Below are positions 6,151-6,220 of a DNA stretch of 6,220 bases, one piece after another (positions within the stretch are counted from its first letter, which is position 1; each line of letters begins with the position of its first letter). The notes below the pieces were generated by a model. That model was not told the origin of the DNA. It ran no database searches and worked only from the letters and a program-made list of their open reading frames with translations. The DNA is from CAYLSV01 sp964386435 (GTDB lineage: Bacteria > Planctomycetota > Phycisphaerae > Tepidisphaerales > Tepidisphaeraceae), in contig CAYLSV010000150.1 in assembly GCA_964386435.1 (NCBI GenBank), positions 1-6,220 on the forward strand, given 5' to 3'. A program made the translations under genes and the position numbers.

Positions 6151-6220
6151 ATGGCAACCATCCCCACCCAACCCGGCTTGCTCGACCGCATCGGCGGGTA
6201 CAAGCCGCACTACCCGGACA
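6151..6220 (+). CDS. actC: Start of a further act-operon gene, probably ActC (cut by window edge)
   Basis: Only 23 codons are visible, from an ATG at 6151: MATIPTQPGLLDRIGGYKPH followed by YPD. No domain can be recognised in this short polar stretch. The call rests on position: in ACIII clusters actB is normally followed by actC, an NrfD/PsrC-like protein with several membrane helices that oxidises quinol and usually begins with a soluble tail of this kind. The frame has no alternative start codon upstream before a TGA at 6055-6057, so the ATG is the only start in view. There is no Shine-Dalgarno sequence. The gap from the actB stop is 116 bp and is largely filled by the repeats described above. 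Confidence 0.6.
   Translation, partial: MATIPTQPGLLDRIGGYKPHYPD

Overview
The window is GC-rich DNA that most resembles a member of the Planctomycetota, possibly the Phycisphaerae side. That placement rests on three things: an alternative complex III (ACIII) cluster, the planctomycete-style small PEGA lipoprotein, and the weak or absent Shine-Dalgarno signals. It is an inference from gene content, not a sequence search.

Layout. Positions 2-172 (+) hold the C-terminal end of an IS630-family transposase that enters from the left edge. A 92-bp gap with a GC-rich hairpin separates it from a convergent minus-strand pair. In transcription order that pair is a PEGA-domain lipoprotein (1937 to 1518) and dprA (1452 to 265), the single-stranded-DNA-binding RecA loader of natural transformation. 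A 127-bp divergent intergenic region with a strong interrupted palindrome (1980-2014) then leads into the plus-strand act operon: actA (pentaheme cytochrome c, 2065-2853), actB (Tat-variant-exported molybdopterin-oxidoreductase-like / iron-sulfur subunit, 2906-6034) and the first 70 bases of a third gene at 6151, which by position should be actC (NrfD-like membrane quinol-oxidising subunit).

How the genes work together. ActA, ActB and ActC form the core of ACIII, a quinol:electron-acceptor oxidoreductase that replaces the bc1 complex. ActC oxidises quinol in the membrane, and the iron-sulfur clusters of ActB and the hemes of ActA carry electrons on the periplasmic side to a soluble cytochrome or directly to an oxygen reductase. 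All 15 iron-sulfur cysteines of ActB (three [4Fe-4S] sites and one [3Fe-4S] site) and all five CXXCH motifs of ActA are present, so both genes look intact and functional. The dprA/lipoprotein pair has no evident functional link to ACIII.

The least expected feature is non-coding. A 15-nt unit of form GAAGTNNGACTTGGT, which itself contains the dyad AAGT...ACTT, occurs seven times and only at the two junctions of the act operon. Two tandem copies plus an 11-nt tail make a 41-nt block. One block follows actA. Two blocks in inverted orientation follow actB and could form a 41-bp imperfect hairpin (33 of 41 positions Watson-Crick) that includes the actB stop codon. A seventh copy ends 5 nt before the actC start. 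I cannot assign this to a known repeat family from sequence alone. I see no tRNA, rRNA, CRISPR array or recognisable riboswitch.
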